Positions 30,602 to 40,993 are shown, numbered from the stretch's first letter. The stretch is DNA of 64,000 nucleotides from an uncultured Paracoccaceae bacterium (GCA_947500825.1 CANMTR010000003.1:62001-126000), one strand, 5' to 3'. The notes: a model not told the origin generated them from the letters alone. Numbers and translations are program-made.

Positions 30602-30613
30602 GAGGACCCGACA

Positions 30614-32083
30614 ATGACCGATCCCGCCCGTTTCCGCATCGTCGAGAACGACCCCGCCGCCCTGGCCGAGGCCGAGGGGATCGTGGCGATCTTCGTCGAC
30701 GAGGAGGGGACGCTCGATCCGCTCGCGCGGCGGGTCAACAAGCTCGCCCGCGGCGCGGTGGAGCGTCTCGCGGCCTCCGAAGGCTGGTCCAAGGCCTCCG
30801 AGGGCGACGTGGTGCGGCTCGGGTTTCCCGCCGGGATGGCGGCCGACGCCGTGCTCGTGGCCCGGCTTTCTCGCAAGCCCGAGGCCCGCGCCGCGCGCAA
30901 GGCCGGCGTCGCCATCGCGCGCGAGGCGGGCGGCAAGGCCGCGACCCTCGCCCTCGGCGCGCGCAAGGGCGCCGAGGAGGTGCTGATGGGCGCGCTCCTG
31001 CGCGGCTACGACTATACCGAGCAGAAATCCAAGTCCGACGACACCTCCCGCGGCGAGGTCACGGCGATGGTGACCAAGCCCGACGCGCTGGAGGCCGCCA
31101 CCGCCGACTTCGCCGCCCAGGCCGCCGGGGTGTTCTTCGCCCGCGACCTGGTGAACGCGCCCGCCAACGTCCTGACCACGGTCACCTACGCCGAGCGGCT
31201 CCAGGCCCTCTCCGAGCACGGGCTCGAGGTCGAGGTGGTGGACGAGGACCGCCTGGCCGAGCTCGGGATGGGCGCCTTCCTGGCCGTGGGGCAGGGCTCC
31301 GAGACGCCCACCCGGATGGTGGTGATGAAATGGATGGGCGGCGGCGACGAGGCGCCGCTGGCCCTCGTCGGCAAGGGCGTCGTGTTCGACACCGGCGGCA
31401 TCTCCCTCAAGCCCGGATCGGGCATGGAGGACATGACCATGGACATGGGCGGCTCCGCGGTCGTCGCCGGCGTGATGAAGACGCTCGCCATGCGCAAGGC
31501 CAGGGCCAACGTGGTGGGCCTCGTCGGGCTGGTGGAGAACATGCCGGACGGCCGCGCCTACCGCCCCGGCGACGTGGTCACCTCCATGAAGGGCGACACG
31601 ATCGAGGTCATCAACACCGACGCCGAGGGGCGCCTCGTCCTGGCCGACGTGCTCTGGTACGCGCAGGAGACGTTCTCGCCCTCCGGCGTGATCGACCTGG
31701 CCACACTCACCGGCGCGGCGATCATCGGTCTGGGCCACCACAACGCCGCCGCCCTGTCCAACGACGACGGCTTCTGCGACGACGTGCTCGCGGCCGCGAA
31801 GGCCGAGGGCGAGGGGCTGTGGCGCCTGCCGCTGGGCCGCGAATACGCCGACCAGCTCAAGTCCCGCATCGCCGACGTCAAGAACACCGGCGGCCGCGCC
31901 GCGGGCACGATCACGGCCGCCGAGTTCCTGCACCGCTTCGTCAAGGACGACACCAAGTGGTGCCACCTCGACATCGCCGGCGTCGCCTCGACCTCCTTCG
32001 ACAGCCCTTACGCCCCCAAGGGCGCGTCGGGCTGGGGCGTGCGTGCGCTCGACCGGCTCGTGCGCGACCGCTTCGAGGGATGA
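30614..32083 (+). CDS. pepA: Leucyl aminopeptidase (M17 family)
   Basis: A 489-residue cytosolic metallo-aminopeptidase. The M17 signature NTDAEGRL is present (IEVINTDAEGRLVLAD). VGKGVVFDTGGISLKP carries the metal-binding Lys/Asp, and MDMGGSAVVAGVMK is also conserved. The N-terminal third is the less conserved macro-like domain. It hydrolyses N-terminal residues with two divalent metals; some PepA proteins also bind DNA. It is transcribed divergently from lptF, and the next gene, holC, starts 1 base after its stop, the usual pepA-holC arrangement. Confidence 0.96.
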   Translation: MTDPARFRIVENDPAALAEAEGIVAIFVDEEGTLDPLARRVNKLARGAVERLAASEGWSKASEGDVVRLGFPAGMAADAVLVARLSRKPEARAARKAGVAIAREAGGKAATLALGARKGAEEVLMGALLRGYDYTEQKSKSDDTSRGEVTAMVTKPDALEAATADFAAQAAGVFFARDLVNAPANVLTTVTYAERLQALSEHGLEVEVVDEDRLAELGMGAFLAVGQGSETPTRMVVMKWMGGGDEAPLALVGKGVVFDTGGISLKPGSGMEDMTMDMGGSAVVAGVMKTLAMRKARANVVGLVGLVENMPDGRAYRPGDVVTSMKGDTIEVINTDAEGRLVLADVLWYAQETFSPSGVIDLATLTGAAIIGLGHHNAAALSNDDGFCDDVLAAAKAEGEGLWRLPLGREYADQLKSRIADVKNTGGRAAGTITAAEFLHRFVKDDTKWCHLDIAGVASTSFDSPYAPKGASGWGVRALDRLVRDRFEG

Positions 32084-32084
32084 G

Positions 32085-32546
32085 GTGGGCGCGGCCTACT
32101 TCTACCACCTGACCCGGCGCCCGCTCGAGGTCGTGTTGCCCCAGCTCCTCGAACGGGCGCTGGGGCAGGGCTGGCGCGTCCTCGTGCGGGGGCGCGACGC
32201 CGACCGCCTCGCGGCGCTCGACACCGCCATCTGGACGGCGGCGGAGGACTCGTTTCTCCCCCACGGGATCGCGGGCGGGGACGACGACGCCCGCCAGCCG
32301 ATCCTGCTCACCGTCTCCGACGCGGCCCCGGGCGACCGGGCCTGCCTCATGGCGATCGAGGGCGCGGCCGTCTCGGCTGAGGAGGTCGGCGCCGTCGAGC
32401 GGGTCTGCGTCCTCTTCGACGGCGCCGACCCGGCCGCGCTCGACCGCGCCCGCGCCCAGTGGCGCGAGCTGACCCGGGCAGGGGCCTCCGCCCAGTACTG
32501 GTCCGAGGAATCGGGCAAGTGGGAGAAGAAGGCGGAGAGCGGATAG
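32085..32546 (+). CDS. holC: DNA polymerase III subunit chi
   Basis: A 153-residue HolC. The start (M)GAAYFYHLTRRPLEVVLPQLLERAL is typical of alphaproteobacterial chi subunits. ILLTVSDAAP and VCVLFDGADPAALDRARAQW are conserved C-terminal parts. Chi links the clamp loader to single-strand binding protein. The GTG start at 32085 is one base past the pepA stop; an earlier in-frame ATG inside pepA gives an unrelated N-terminus and is rejected. Confidence 0.93.
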   Translation: MGAAYFYHLTRRPLEVVLPQLLERALGQGWRVLVRGRDADRLAALDTAIWTAAEDSFLPHGIAGGDDDARQPILLTVSDAAPGDRACLMAIEGAAVSAEEVGAVERVCVLFDGADPAALDRARAQWRELTRAGASAQYWSEESGKWEKKAESG

Positions 32547-33164
32547 ATGACCCCCCAGATCACCCTCTATGGCCACCCGGAGTCCGGCCATGCCTGCAAG
32601 GTGGCCCTGGCCCTGTCGCTCTTCGGGATCGGGCATCATGTCCACCGGATCGACATCGGGGCCCCGCGCGGCTCCCGCCCGGCCGGGTTCCTCGACCTGT
32701 CCCCAAGCGGCGAGGTGCCGGTCCTGACCATCGACGACCGGCCCATCCGGCAATCCGGCGCGATCCTGATCGAGCTCGCCACGAGGTTCCAGCATCTTTT
32801 CAGGGCCTTGCCCGAGGATATCAGTCGCGGCCGCGAGATCATCCTGAGGGAGGCGAACCGGATCGGCATGTGCCTGCCGCAGCTCAAGGCATCCCGGGCC
32901 CCCGGCGGCACGCCTCTGCCCCCCGACGTGGTCGCCTGGCTCGAGGACCGCTTCGCCACCGACCGCGACCGCTTCGACATGCTGCTGGGGGCCGAGCCGT
33001 TCCTGCATGGCCGCACGCCCGGCATCGGCGATTGCGCCGTCTGGGGCTACGTCCAGTGGCTCGACGCGGCCGGGCTCGCGCCCAGCCCCGCCATGGCGGG
33101 ATGGCGGCGGCGGATGCGCGCCCTGCCGGGCATGGTCACGCCCGAGCAGGCCTTCCCGGCCTAG
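32547..33164 (+). CDS. Glutathione S-transferase family protein
   Basis: A 205-residue GST-fold protein. It has an N-terminal thioredoxin-like domain (MTPQITLYGHPESGHACKV, SPSGEVPVL, the SGAILIEL turn that binds glutathione) and an all-helical C-terminal domain with HGRTPGIGDCAVWGYVQWLD. It starts immediately after the holC stop. Its stop overlaps the stop of the convergent protease gene through a shared CTAG. The substrate is unknown; there are two other GST genes in the window and they are not close copies. Confidence 0.87.
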   Translation: MTPQITLYGHPESGHACKVALALSLFGIGHHVHRIDIGAPRGSRPAGFLDLSPSGEVPVLTIDDRPIRQSGAILIELATRFQHLFRALPEDISRGREIILREANRIGMCLPQLKASRAPGGTPLPPDVVAWLEDRFATDRDRFDMLLGAEPFLHGRTPGIGDCAVWGYVQWLDAAGLAPSPAMAGWRRRMRALPGMVTPEQAFPA

Positions 33165-33751
33165 CGTTCCAGCTCCAGCCGCCCGTCCTCGATGCCGATG
33201 CGCCCGAACCGCGACAGGTAGCTCATCCCGAGGAGCGACACGTCCATGTCGCCGCCGTTCACGCTCGCGCCCACATCCCTGTCCTCGATACCGCCCAGCG
33301 ACACCTCGTCGAGCCGGACGCGGGCCATGGGAACGGTGCCGTTCGCCGTCTGCGCGCGGCCCAGATAGGCCAGCCCGTCGGGGTCGATCCCCACGCGCCG
33401 CGCGTCCCGCTCGCTCAGCACCAGGTCCGAGGCGCCGGTATCCACGATGAAGTCCACCGGAACGCCGTTCACCGCCATCCGCACCCGGTAATGTCCGTCC
33501 ACCCCCTGCGGCACGCTCAGCGAGCCGCCGCTCCCGTCGCTGGCGGTGAAGGTCTGGCGGGGCGCGATCCGCTCGCGCAGGTCGGGCCACATGGCGGCCA
33601 CCGCCGCCACGCCGACGAAGATCAGCCCCCACAGGACGAGCTGGCGCAGGGTCTTGCCCATCCGCTGGCGCCCCGAGGCGATGAAATATCCCAGGATCGC
33701 CACGCCCAGGAGCGACAGGTAGAGGAAAGATGCGGTATCGTCGCCGGTCAT
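33161..33751 (-). CDS. Retropepsin-like aspartic protease, membrane-anchored (TIGR02281 family)
   Basis: A 196-residue protein with two N-terminal membrane helices (about residues 8-26 and 38-55) followed by a retropepsin-like domain. The catalytic motif FIVDTGASDLVLSE places the active Asp at residue 104, and the flap-side segment VSLLGMSYLSRF is family-typical. Such proteins are clan AA aspartic proteases that work as homodimers, facing the periplasm in this topology. I chose the internal ATG at 33751 because the first helix follows directly. Targets are unknown. Confidence 0.86.
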   Translation of the reverse strand: MTGDDTASFLYLSLLGVAILGYFIASGRQRMGKTLRQLVLWGLIFVGVAAVAAMWPDLRERIAPRQTFTASDGSGGSLSVPQGVDGHYRVRMAVNGVPVDFIVDTGASDLVLSERDARRVGIDPDGLAYLGRAQTANGTVPMARVRLDEVSLGGIEDRDVGASVNGGDMDVSLLGMSYLSRFGRIGIEDGRLELER

Positions 33752-33788
33752 GGCCCACCAGATAAGCACGCCCGTGCCCGACGGCCAG

Positions 33789-34415
33789 TCAGCCCACCAT
33801 CCCGGTGTTGCGAATGCCATCGAGGACGAACTGCACCGACAGGGCGGCCAGCAACATCCCCAGAAGGCGCGTGACCACCAGGATGCCGGTGGGCCCCAGC
33901 GCCCGCTCGATCGCCTCCGACGACAGGAACAGCATCAGCACGATGGCGAAGATCGCCATCATCACCGCGAAGATCCCCGCGAAGGCCCACAGGTCGCCGC
34001 TGGCCTGGTTGGTCAGCAGGATCATCGACGCGATCCCCCCCGGCCCGGACAGGAGCGGGATCGCGAGGGGAAAGACCGACGGGTCGTCGCCCGGGTCGGG
34101 ATCGTCGGGCGCCTGGTCCTGGCGGCGCTGGGTGCGCTTGCCGAACAGCATCTCCAGCGCGGTCAGGAACAGCAGGAGCCCCCCCGCGATGCGGAACGCG
34201 GGCATGGAGATGCCGATGAAGCCCAGCACCTGCTCGCCCAGGAGGCCGAACAGCGTCAGGACCAGCAGCCCGATCAGGCAGGCCCGTATCGCGATCGCCC
34301 GCCGACGGGTCCGCGCCATGCCTTGCGTCAGCGCGACGAAGACGGGCGTGGTCCCGATCGGGTCGATCACCACGAACAGCGTCACGAAGCTCGTGATGTA
34401 GAAGTCGCCGTCCAT
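33789..34415 (-). CDS. MarC family integral membrane protein
   Basis: A 208-residue membrane protein with six helices in the MarC/UPF0056 pattern. FVTLFVVIDPIGTTPVFVALTQGM at the start, FPLAIPLLSGPGGIASMILL in the middle and VTRLLGMLLAALSVQFVLDGI at the end are family hallmarks. The function of MarC is not established. A charged loop, QRRQDQAPDDPDPGDDP, sits between the halves. The start overlaps the stop of the ABC-F gene by one base (TGATG). Confidence 0.92.
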   Translation of the reverse strand: MDGDFYITSFVTLFVVIDPIGTTPVFVALTQGMARTRRRAIAIRACLIGLLVLTLFGLLGEQVLGFIGISMPAFRIAGGLLLFLTALEMLFGKRTQRRQDQAPDDPDPGDDPSVFPLAIPLLSGPGGIASMILLTNQASGDLWAFAGIFAVMMAIFAIVLMLFLSSEAIERALGPTGILVVTRLLGMLLAALSVQFVLDGIRNTGMVG

Positions 34416-36268
34416 CAGGCCTCCGCCCGCTCCAGCCGCTCCTGCGCGGCCATCCACAAGGCCTCGGCGCGCTCCAACGCCTCCATGACTTCGGCGTATT
34501 TGCGGTTCCAGACCTCAAGCTCGCCCGCCCGCTTGTCCTCGTAGAGCGCGGGGTCGGCGAGCTTCTTGGCCAGCTTGTCGCGCATCTCGGCGATCTTGCT
34601 CACCCGCGCCTCGGACTTCTTCACCTCCGAGCGCAGCCCCTGCATGGCCTCGCGCGTGGGGCGCTTGGCCTTGGGCGCGGGCTTCGCGGCCTCCTCCTTG
34701 GGCTTGTCCTCCCGGCCGAGCAGCATCCGGCGGTACTCGTCGAGGTCGCCTTCGTAGGGGGCCACGCGGCCGCCCTTCACCAGCCACAGCCGGTCGGCCA
34801 CGAGGCTCAGGAGGTGCATGTCGTGGCTCACCAGGATCACCGCCCCGGTATAGGCCGTCAGCGCCTCCACCAGCGATTCGCGGCTTTCGATGTCCAGGTG
34901 GTTGGTGGGCTCGTCGAGGATCAGCAGGTGCGGCGCGTCGAGCGTCGCGATCAGCAGCGACAGCCGCGCCTTCTGCCCGCCCGAGAGCGCGCCCACCAGC
35001 ATGTCCGCCTGCTCGGCGCCCAGGCCGAACCCTGCGAGCCGCGCCCGCGCCCGGCCCGGCGCCTCGGCCGGGCGCATCCGGCGCAGGTGGTCGATGGGCG
35101 TCTCGTCCACGCGCAGCTCGTCCACCTGGTGCTGGGCGAAATACCCCACCCTCAGCTTCGAGGCGGTGGTGATCCGCCCCCCCATGGTTGACAGCCGCCC
35201 GGCCAGGAGCTTCGACAGCGTCGACTTGCCCTCGCCGTTGCGCCCCAGAAGCGCGATCCGGTCGTCCTGGTCGATCCTGAGGTCGAGCCTGGCCAGCACT
35301 GCCCGATCGCCGTAGCCCACGCTCGCGCTCTCGCTCGTCACGATGGGCGGCGACAGCTCCTCGGGCTCGGGGAAGGTGAACCGCCTCAGCGCCGCCTCCT
35401 GGGGCGTGGTGATCGTCTCCATCCGCTCGATCATCTTGATCCGGCTCTGGGCCTGCTTGGCCTTGGTCGCCTGGGCGCGGAACCGGTCGACGAAGCTCTG
35501 CAGGTGGGCGCGCCGGTCGTCCTGCTTCTTGATCTCGGCCTCCTTGGCCGCGATCCGGGCCGCGCGCACCTTCGCGAACGTGTCGTAGGGTCCCTGGTAG
35601 AGGGTCAGGTCCCTGTCCTCCAGGTGCAGGATCGCGCCGACCGAGCGGTTCAGCAGGCCGCGGTCGTGGCTGATCACGATCACCGTGTGGGGATAGCGCG
35701 TCAGGTAGTCCTCCAGCCACAGCGCCCCCTCGAGGTCGAGGTAGTTCGTGGGCTCGTCGAGGAGCAGCACGTCCGGCGCGGCGAAGAGCACGCCGGCCAG
35801 CGCGACCCGCATCCGCCAGCCGCCCGAGAAGGCCGAGCAGGGCTGGGCGATCTCCTCCTGGGTGAAGCCCAGGCCGCGCAGGATCTGCGTCGCGCGCGCC
35901 TCCGCCGACCAGGCGTCGATATCCGCGAGCCGGGTCTGCACCTCGGCGATGCGGTTGGGGTCGGTCGCCGTCTCGGCCTCCGTCAGAAGCGCCTCGCGCT
36001 CGGCGTCGGCGGCCATCACCGTGTCCAGCAGCGAGGTCTCCGACGAGGGCACCTCCTGGCGCACGCCGCCGATCCGGGCCAGCTTGGGCACCTCGATGGC
36101 GCCCCCCTCGAGCGCCAGCTCGCCCCGGATGAGGCGGAACAGGGTGGTCTTGCCGGTGCCGTTGCGGCCGACGACGCCGACCTTGTGGCCCGCGGGAATG
36201 TCGGCCGACGCGCTCTCGAAGAGCGGCCGCCCGGCGACGGAGTAGGAGATGTCTCGGATGCGCAGCAT
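34415..36268 (-). CDS. ABC-F family ATPase, YheS/Abc-F3 type
   Basis: A 617-residue soluble protein with two ABC domains. Walker A motifs are GRNGTGKTT and GRNGEGKST; the signatures are FSGGWRMRVALA and LSGGQKARLSLL, each before LDEPTN. The linker with RAQATKAKQAQSRIKMIERM is the ABC-F P-site tRNA interaction motif region. A long charged tail (about residues 530-617) is a predicted coiled coil. The GGW signature and start MLRIRDISYSVAGRPLF point to the YheS subgroup. I chose the ATG at 36268; extensions upstream lack the domain. It is distinct from the Uup-type protein at 3720-5531. Confidence 0.9.
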   Translation of the reverse strand: MLRIRDISYSVAGRPLFESASADIPAGHKVGVVGRNGTGKTTLFRLIRGELALEGGAIEVPKLARIGGVRQEVPSSETSLLDTVMAADAEREALLTEAETATDPNRIAEVQTRLADIDAWSAEARATQILRGLGFTQEEIAQPCSAFSGGWRMRVALAGVLFAAPDVLLLDEPTNYLDLEGALWLEDYLTRYPHTVIVISHDRGLLNRSVGAILHLEDRDLTLYQGPYDTFAKVRAARIAAKEAEIKKQDDRRAHLQSFVDRFRAQATKAKQAQSRIKMIERMETITTPQEAALRRFTFPEPEELSPPIVTSESASVGYGDRAVLARLDLRIDQDDRIALLGRNGEGKSTLSKLLAGRLSTMGGRITTASKLRVGYFAQHQVDELRVDETPIDHLRRMRPAEAPGRARARLAGFGLGAEQADMLVGALSGGQKARLSLLIATLDAPHLLILDEPTNHLDIESRESLVEALTAYTGAVILVSHDMHLLSLVADRLWLVKGGRVAPYEGDLDEYRRMLLGREDKPKEEAAKPAPKAKRPTREAMQGLRSEVKKSEARVSKIAEMRDKLAKKLADPALYEDKRAGELEVWNRKYAEVMEALERAEALWMAAQERLERAEA

Positions 36269-36366
36269 GAGGGGGCAGGTAACACCGCGCGCGCCGATCG
36301 GAAAGCCTCTGGCCGCCATGCGCTGAGGGACTATCTCGGGCGGCGGCACCGACGACAGGAGCGGCC

Positions 36367-36981
36367 ATGATCACCGTCCATTCCCTCGCCTATTCCCGCG
36401 CCTCGCGCATCGTGTGGCTGCTGGAGGACCTGCGCCTTCCCCACGAGGTCGTGCGCTACGAGCGCACCGAGGCCTGGCGCGCCCCCGAGACGCTTGCGCG
36501 CGTCCACCCCTTGGGCAAGTCGCCGGTGCTGGTGGACGGCGACCTGACCCTGGTCGAATCGTCCGCGATCCTGCGATATCTCCATTCCCGCCACGGGCAG
36601 GGGACGCATGCGCCCGCACCCGGCACGGTGGCGGCCGCGCGCCACGACGCGTGGCTCGACTATGCCGAGGGCACCTTCGCCCGCGCGGTCGTGCCCGCCT
36701 TCTGGTCGCGCAAGGTCGGCGCGGCCTTCGACGACGCGGCGCGCGCGCTCCTCGACCGGCATCTCGACTTCGTCGCCTCGGGCCTCGAAGGGCGCGACTT
36801 CCTCACCGGCGACGCGGTCTCGCTCGCCGATATCCAGATGTCCTACCTGATCGCGATGACGGGGTACGGCCGGGGCTTGGACGACAGGCCCGAACTCTCG
36901 GCCTATCTCGACCGCCTGATGGCGCAGCCCGGCATGGTCCGCGCCATCGAAACGACGGGCCCGGTCATGCCCGCCGCGTGA
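36367..36981 (+). CDS. Glutathione S-transferase family protein
   Basis: A 204-residue GST. The thioredoxin-like half has MITVHSLAYSRASRIVWLLE with a serine at the usual activating position, NPLGKSP-type VHPLGKSPVLVDGD, and the glutathione-binding VESSAILRYL. The helical half has FLTGDAVSLADIQMSYLIAM, with the conserved N-cap Asp. It is flanked by a divergent ABC-F gene and a convergent AGCS gene. Substrate unknown. Confidence 0.9.
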   Translation: MITVHSLAYSRASRIVWLLEDLRLPHEVVRYERTEAWRAPETLARVHPLGKSPVLVDGDLTLVESSAILRYLHSRHGQGTHAPAPGTVAAARHDAWLDYAEGTFARAVVPAFWSRKVGAAFDDAARALLDRHLDFVASGLEGRDFLTGDAVSLADIQMSYLIAMTGYGRGLDDRPELSAYLDRLMAQPGMVRAIETTGPVMPAA

Positions 36982-37022
36982 GGGTCGCGGGCGCCCCGTC
37001 CAAGGGGGCGCCCGAAGGGGCC

Positions 37023-38465
37023 TCAGGCCCGCCGCTCGGCCTCGACGTCGCGGTTCCAGATCGACTGGTCGATCCCCTTGCTCAGACCCTCGTGCTGCGA
37101 GATCCGGAACAGCGGCTCCTCGCCCGCGAGCCGCTGGGCGAAGTAGTCCTTCGTCAACCGGATCACCGTTCCCGACAGGAAGATCAGCGCGACGAGGTTG
37201 ATCGTCGCCATCACCGCCATCGATGCGTCGGCGAAGTTGAACACCCGCGTCACCGGCTGCACCGCGCCCCAGACCACCATGGCGAGCTGCATGCACTTGA
37301 AGATCGTCAGCGGCGTCTTGCCCGACAGCCCGAGGAACTCCAGCACGTTCTCGGAATAGGCGTAGTTCCCCAGGATCGAGGTATAGGCGAAGAACAGGAT
37401 CGCCACCGCGATGAAGTACGGACCCGTGACGCCGATATGGGCCTCGAGCGCGTTCTGCGTCAGTTCCATCCCCGTGACACCGTCCGGGCCGTAATCGACC
37501 ACGCCCGACAGCAGGATCATCAGCGCCGTCGCGGTGCAGATGAGCAGCGTGTCGATGAACACGCCCAGGCCCTGCACCAGCCCCTGGCTCGACGGGTGGT
37601 GCGGTTCGGGCACCGCCACGGCGGCGATATGGGGCGCCGAGCCCATCCCGGCCTCGTTCGAGAACAGGCCCCGTTTCACCCCGTTGAGGAGCGCCACCAT
37701 GAAGCCGCCGGCGAAACCGCCCGCCGCCTGCTCGAGGCCGAAGGCGGACTTCACGATCAGCGCCAGCGTTCCCGGCACCTCGGTGATGTTGAGCACGATG
37801 ATGACCAGCGCCACCAGCAGGTAGAGGCCGGCCATGAACGGCACCACCTTGTCGGCGACGTTGGCGATCGACTTGATGCCGCCGAAGATCACCACCGCTG
37901 TCAGGATCGCGATCACGATCCCCGTGGCGATGTGGGGGATGCCCATCGCGCCGTTCATCGCGTCGGCGATGGAATTGGACTGCACCGCGACGAAGATCAG
38001 GCCGAAGGAGCACAGGAAGAAGAAGCAGAATACGTAGCCCAGCCACTTGGCGTTCATTCCGTGCCACATGTAGTAGGCCGGCCCGCCGCGATACTGGTCC
38101 TCGGAGTTGCGCGTCTTGTAAAGTTGCGCCAGCGTCGATTCGGAATAGGCCGTCGCCATGCCGACGAGCGCCACCATCCACATCCAGAAGATCGCGCCCG
38201 GCCCGCCCAGGTACAGCGCCACCGCGACCCCGGCCAAGTTGCCCGTTCCCACCCGGCTGGCGAGCGAGATGGTCAGCGCCTGCAGCGGCGTGATCCCGTT
38301 GGTCGCCGTCGCCGAGGACTGGAAGATCACCCGGAAGAACTCGCCGAAATGGCGGAATTGGATGAATTTCGTCTGCCATGTCAGGTAAAGCCCCACCGCG
38401 AGGAGCCCCCAGACGAGGACATATCCCCACAAGACGGTGTTCAGTAGGTCCACGATAGCGTTCAT
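37023..38465 (-). CDS. Sodium:alanine/glycine symporter (AGCS family)
   Basis: A 480-residue inner-membrane protein with about eleven helices. The AGCS signature [22 protein letters not shown] (read as overlapping parts), the [11 protein letters not shown] motif and [17 protein letters not shown] are diagnostic of Na+-coupled alanine or glycine uptake. The start at 38465 follows a G-rich ribosome site. It is divergent from ndk (165-base gap). Length fits the family. Confidence 0.95.
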   Translation of the reverse strand: MNAIVDLLNTVLWGYVLVWGLLAVGLYLTWQTKFIQFRHFGEFFRVIFQSSATATNGITPLQALTISLASRVGTGNLAGVAVALYLGGPGAIFWMWMVALVGMATAYSESTLAQLYKTRNSEDQYRGGPAYYMWHGMNAKWLGYVFCFFFLCSFGLIFVAVQSNSIADAMNGAMGIPHIATGIVIAILTAVVIFGGIKSIANVADKVVPFMAGLYLLVALVIIVLNITEVPGTLALIVKSAFGLEQAAGGFAGGFMVALLNGVKRGLFSNEAGMGSAPHIAAVAVPEPHHPSSQGLVQGLGVFIDTLLICTATALMILLSGVVDYGPDGVTGMELTQNALEAHIGVTGPYFIAVAILFFAYTSILGNYAYSENVLEFLGLSGKTPLTIFKCMQLAMVVWGAVQPVTRVFNFADASMAVMATINLVALIFLSGTVIRLTKDYFAQRLAGEEPLFRISQHEGLSKGIDQSIWNRDVEAERRA

Positions 38466-38586
38466 TCTGCCCCCCGGGTTCTGGTTAACGTGACGAGTAG
38501 AACGCCAATCCCGCGCGCCACGCAATCGCAAGTCCGCCGGGGCCGGGTTTTCATGCCACGGGCCACATGCTAATCGAACGCCGAAT

Positions 38587-38600
38587 ATGCGGGCCCGCAT
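38587..38600. promoter_or_regulatory. 14-bp perfect palindrome upstream of ndk
   Basis: ATGCGGGCCCGCAT is fully self-complementary and lies 30 bases before the ndk ATG, in the region that should hold the ndk promoter and leader. It could be an operator or chance in GC-rich DNA. Confidence 0.25.
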
Positions 38601-38630
38601 GGGGCGGACCGCACGAGAAAGAGGCGCATC

Positions 38631-39053
38631 ATGGCCACCGAACGTACGCTCTCCATCATCAAGCCCGACGCCACGCGGCGCAACTTGACCGGCAAGATCA
38701 ACGCCAAGTTCGAGGATGCGGGCCTGCGGATCGTCGCGCAGAAGCGCATCCACATGTCCAAGACCCAGGCGGGCGAGTTCTACCGCGTCCACTCGGAGCG
38801 CCCGTTCTACGACGAGCTGTGCGAGTTCATGGCCTCCGAGCCGGTCGTGGTCCAGGTGCTCGAGGGCGAGGGCGCCATCGCCAAGAACCGCGAGGTCATG
38901 GGCGCGACCAACCCCGCCGACGCCGAGGCCGGCACCATCCGCGCCGAGTTCGCCGACAGCGTGGGCGAGAACTCGGTCCACGGCTCCGACGCGCCCGAGA
39001 CCGCGCGCGAGGAGATCGCCTACTTCTTCGCCGGCCGCGAGATCGTCGGCTGA
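38631..39053 (+). CDS. ndk: Nucleoside diphosphate kinase
   Basis: A 140-residue NDK that exchanges the gamma phosphate between nucleoside di- and triphosphates. [15 protein letters not shown] is the N-terminal signature and [12 protein letters not shown] carries the phosphorylated active-site histidine. Length is exactly typical. A GAAAGAGG ribosome site precedes the ATG, and a strong terminator follows, so this is a single-gene unit. Confidence 0.98.
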   Translation: MATERTLSIIKPDATRRNLTGKINAKFEDAGLRIVAQKRIHMSKTQAGEFYRVHSERPFYDELCEFMASEPVVVQVLEGEGAIAKNREVMGATNPADAEAGTIRAEFADSVGENSVHGSDAPETAREEIAYFFAGREIVG

Positions 39054-39082
39054 GGCCAGCCGACTTTCCACGGGCACGGATG

Positions 39083-39117
39083 GGGCCGCGACGGATATCC
39101 GCCGCGGCCCTTTTTTT
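39083..39117 (+). terminator. Rho-independent terminator of ndk
   Basis: GGGCCGCG (39083-39090) pairs with CGCGGCCC (39103-39110), with a small inner CGG/CCG stem, then seven T residues. It begins 29 bases after the ndk stop codon. Confidence 0.9.
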
Positions 39118-39132
39118 CGTGCGTCACCGACG

Positions 39133-39157
39133 AAAAAGGGCGCCCCATGGGGCGCCC
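39133..39157 (-). terminator. Rho-independent terminator of glnA (minus strand)
   Basis: GGGCGCCCC-AT-GGGGCGCCC is a perfect palindrome. On the minus strand it is followed by five T (the complement of AAAAA at 39133-39137), 22 bases beyond the glnA stop. It lies back to back with the ndk terminator. Confidence 0.85.
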
Positions 39158-39179
39158 TCTCGCAAGATTTTCCGACGTG

Positions 39180-40586
39180 TCAGCAGCTGTAATACAGCTT
39201 GAACTCCATCGGGTGCGGCGTGTGCTCGTAGGCGTAGATCTCCTCCCACTTGAGATCCATGTAGCCCTTGATCTGGCTGCGGGTGAACACGTCGCCGGCG
39301 AGCAGGAAGTCCTGGTCCTTCTCCAGCTCCTCGAGCGCCTCGCGCAGGGAGTGGCAGACGGTGGGGATGTCCGCGAGCTCCTCGGGCGGCAGGTCGTAGA
39401 GGTCCTTGTCCATGGCCTCGCCGGGATGGATCTTGTTCTTGATCCCGTCCAGGCCCGCCATCAGCAGCGCCGAGAAGCACAGGTAGGGGTTCGCCGCCGG
39501 GTCGGGGAAGCGGGCCTCGACGCGCTTGGCCTTCGGGCTCTCCGCCCACGGGATGCGCACGCAGCCAGAGCGGTTGCGGGCCGAGTAGGCGCGCAGCACC
39601 GGTGCCTCGAAGCCCGGGATCAGCCGCTTGTAGCTGTTCGTCGTGGGGTTCGTGAACGCGTTGAGCGCCTTGGCGTGCTTGAGGATGCCGCCGATGAAGA
39701 ACAGCGCCTCGTCCGACAGGTCGGCGTACTTGTCGCCGGCGAAGAGCGGCTTGCCGTCCTTCCAGATCGACATGTTCACGTGCATGCCGGTGCCGTTGTC
39801 GCCCGCGATGGGCTTGGGCATGAAGGTCGCCGACTTGCCGTAGGCGTGGGCCACGTTCTGCACGACGTACTTGTACTTCTGCAGGTTGTCGGCCTGCTCG
39901 GTCAGGGTGGAGAAGATCAGCCCCAGCTCGTGCTGGCACGAGGCGACCTCGTGGTGGTGCTTGTCCACCTTCATGCCCATCCGCTTCATGGTGGAGAGCA
40001 TCTCCGAGCGCAGGTCCTGCGCGTCGTCGACCGGGTTGACGGGGAAGTAGCCGCCCTTGACCCCGGGCCGGTGGCCCATGTTGCCCATCTCGAACTCGGT
40101 GTCGGTGTTCCACGACGCGTCGACCGCGTCCACCTGGTAGGACACCTTGTTGGTGGTGACCGCGAAGCGCACGTCGTCGAACAGGAAGAACTCGGCCTCG
40201 GGTCCCATGAACGCCGTGTCGCCGATGCCCGACGACTTGAGGTAATCCTCGGCGTTGCGCGCGGTGCCGCGCGGGTCGCGGTCGTAGCGCTCCATCGTGT
40301 CGGGCTCGAAGACGGTGCAATGCACGGCCAGTGTCTTCTCTGCGTAGAACGGGTCCACATAGGCCGAGTCCGGGTCGGGCATCAGCTTCATGTCGGACTG
40401 GTCGATCGACTTCCAGCCGGCGATCGACGAGCCGTCGAACATCATCCCCTCGTCGAGGAAGTCCTCGTCCACCTCGTCGGCGATCACGGTCAGGTGCTGC
40501 AGCTTGCCGCGTGGGTCGGTGAAGCGCAGGTCGACATATTCGATGTCGCCGTCCGCGATGGTCTTCAGCATGTCGCTAGAGCTCAT
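39180..40586 (-). CDS. glnA: Glutamine synthetase type I
   Basis: A 468-residue GSI that makes glutamine from glutamate, ammonia and ATP as a dodecamer. [16 protein letters not shown] is the glycine-rich N-terminal motif, and [16 protein letters not shown] is the ATP-binding motif. Tyr397 in [10 protein letters not shown] is the adenylylation site, so GlnE control is expected. Length matches the beta-type enzyme. It lies 44 bases downstream of glnB, giving the glnBA operon usual in Rhodobacter and relatives, and ends at its own terminator. Confidence 0.98.
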   Translation of the reverse strand: MSSSDMLKTIADGDIEYVDLRFTDPRGKLQHLTVIADEVDEDFLDEGMMFDGSSIAGWKSIDQSDMKLMPDPDSAYVDPFYAEKTLAVHCTVFEPDTMERYDRDPRGTARNAEDYLKSSGIGDTAFMGPEAEFFLFDDVRFAVTTNKVSYQVDAVDASWNTDTEFEMGNMGHRPGVKGGYFPVNPVDDAQDLRSEMLSTMKRMGMKVDKHHHEVASCQHELGLIFSTLTEQADNLQKYKYVVQNVAHAYGKSATFMPKPIAGDNGTGMHVNMSIWKDGKPLFAGDKYADLSDEALFFIGGILKHAKALNAFTNPTTNSYKRLIPGFEAPVLRAYSARNRSGCVRIPWAESPKAKRVEARFPDPAANPYLCFSALLMAGLDGIKNKIHPGEAMDKDLYDLPPEELADIPTVCHSLREALEELEKDQDFLLAGDVFTRSQIKGYMDLKWEEIYAYEHTPHPMEFKLYYSC

Positions 40587-40630
40587 GGATCCCTCTCTGT
40601 CTGGGTGTGGTAGTCTGTCCGTCCGACGGA

Positions 40631-40993
<363 letters not shown>

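Noticed and set aside
36414-38447. 677-residue plus-strand open frame across GST and the AGCS gene
   Set aside because: His/Arg/Asp-rich antisense read of the symporter. The minus-strand AGCS gene has full family motifs.
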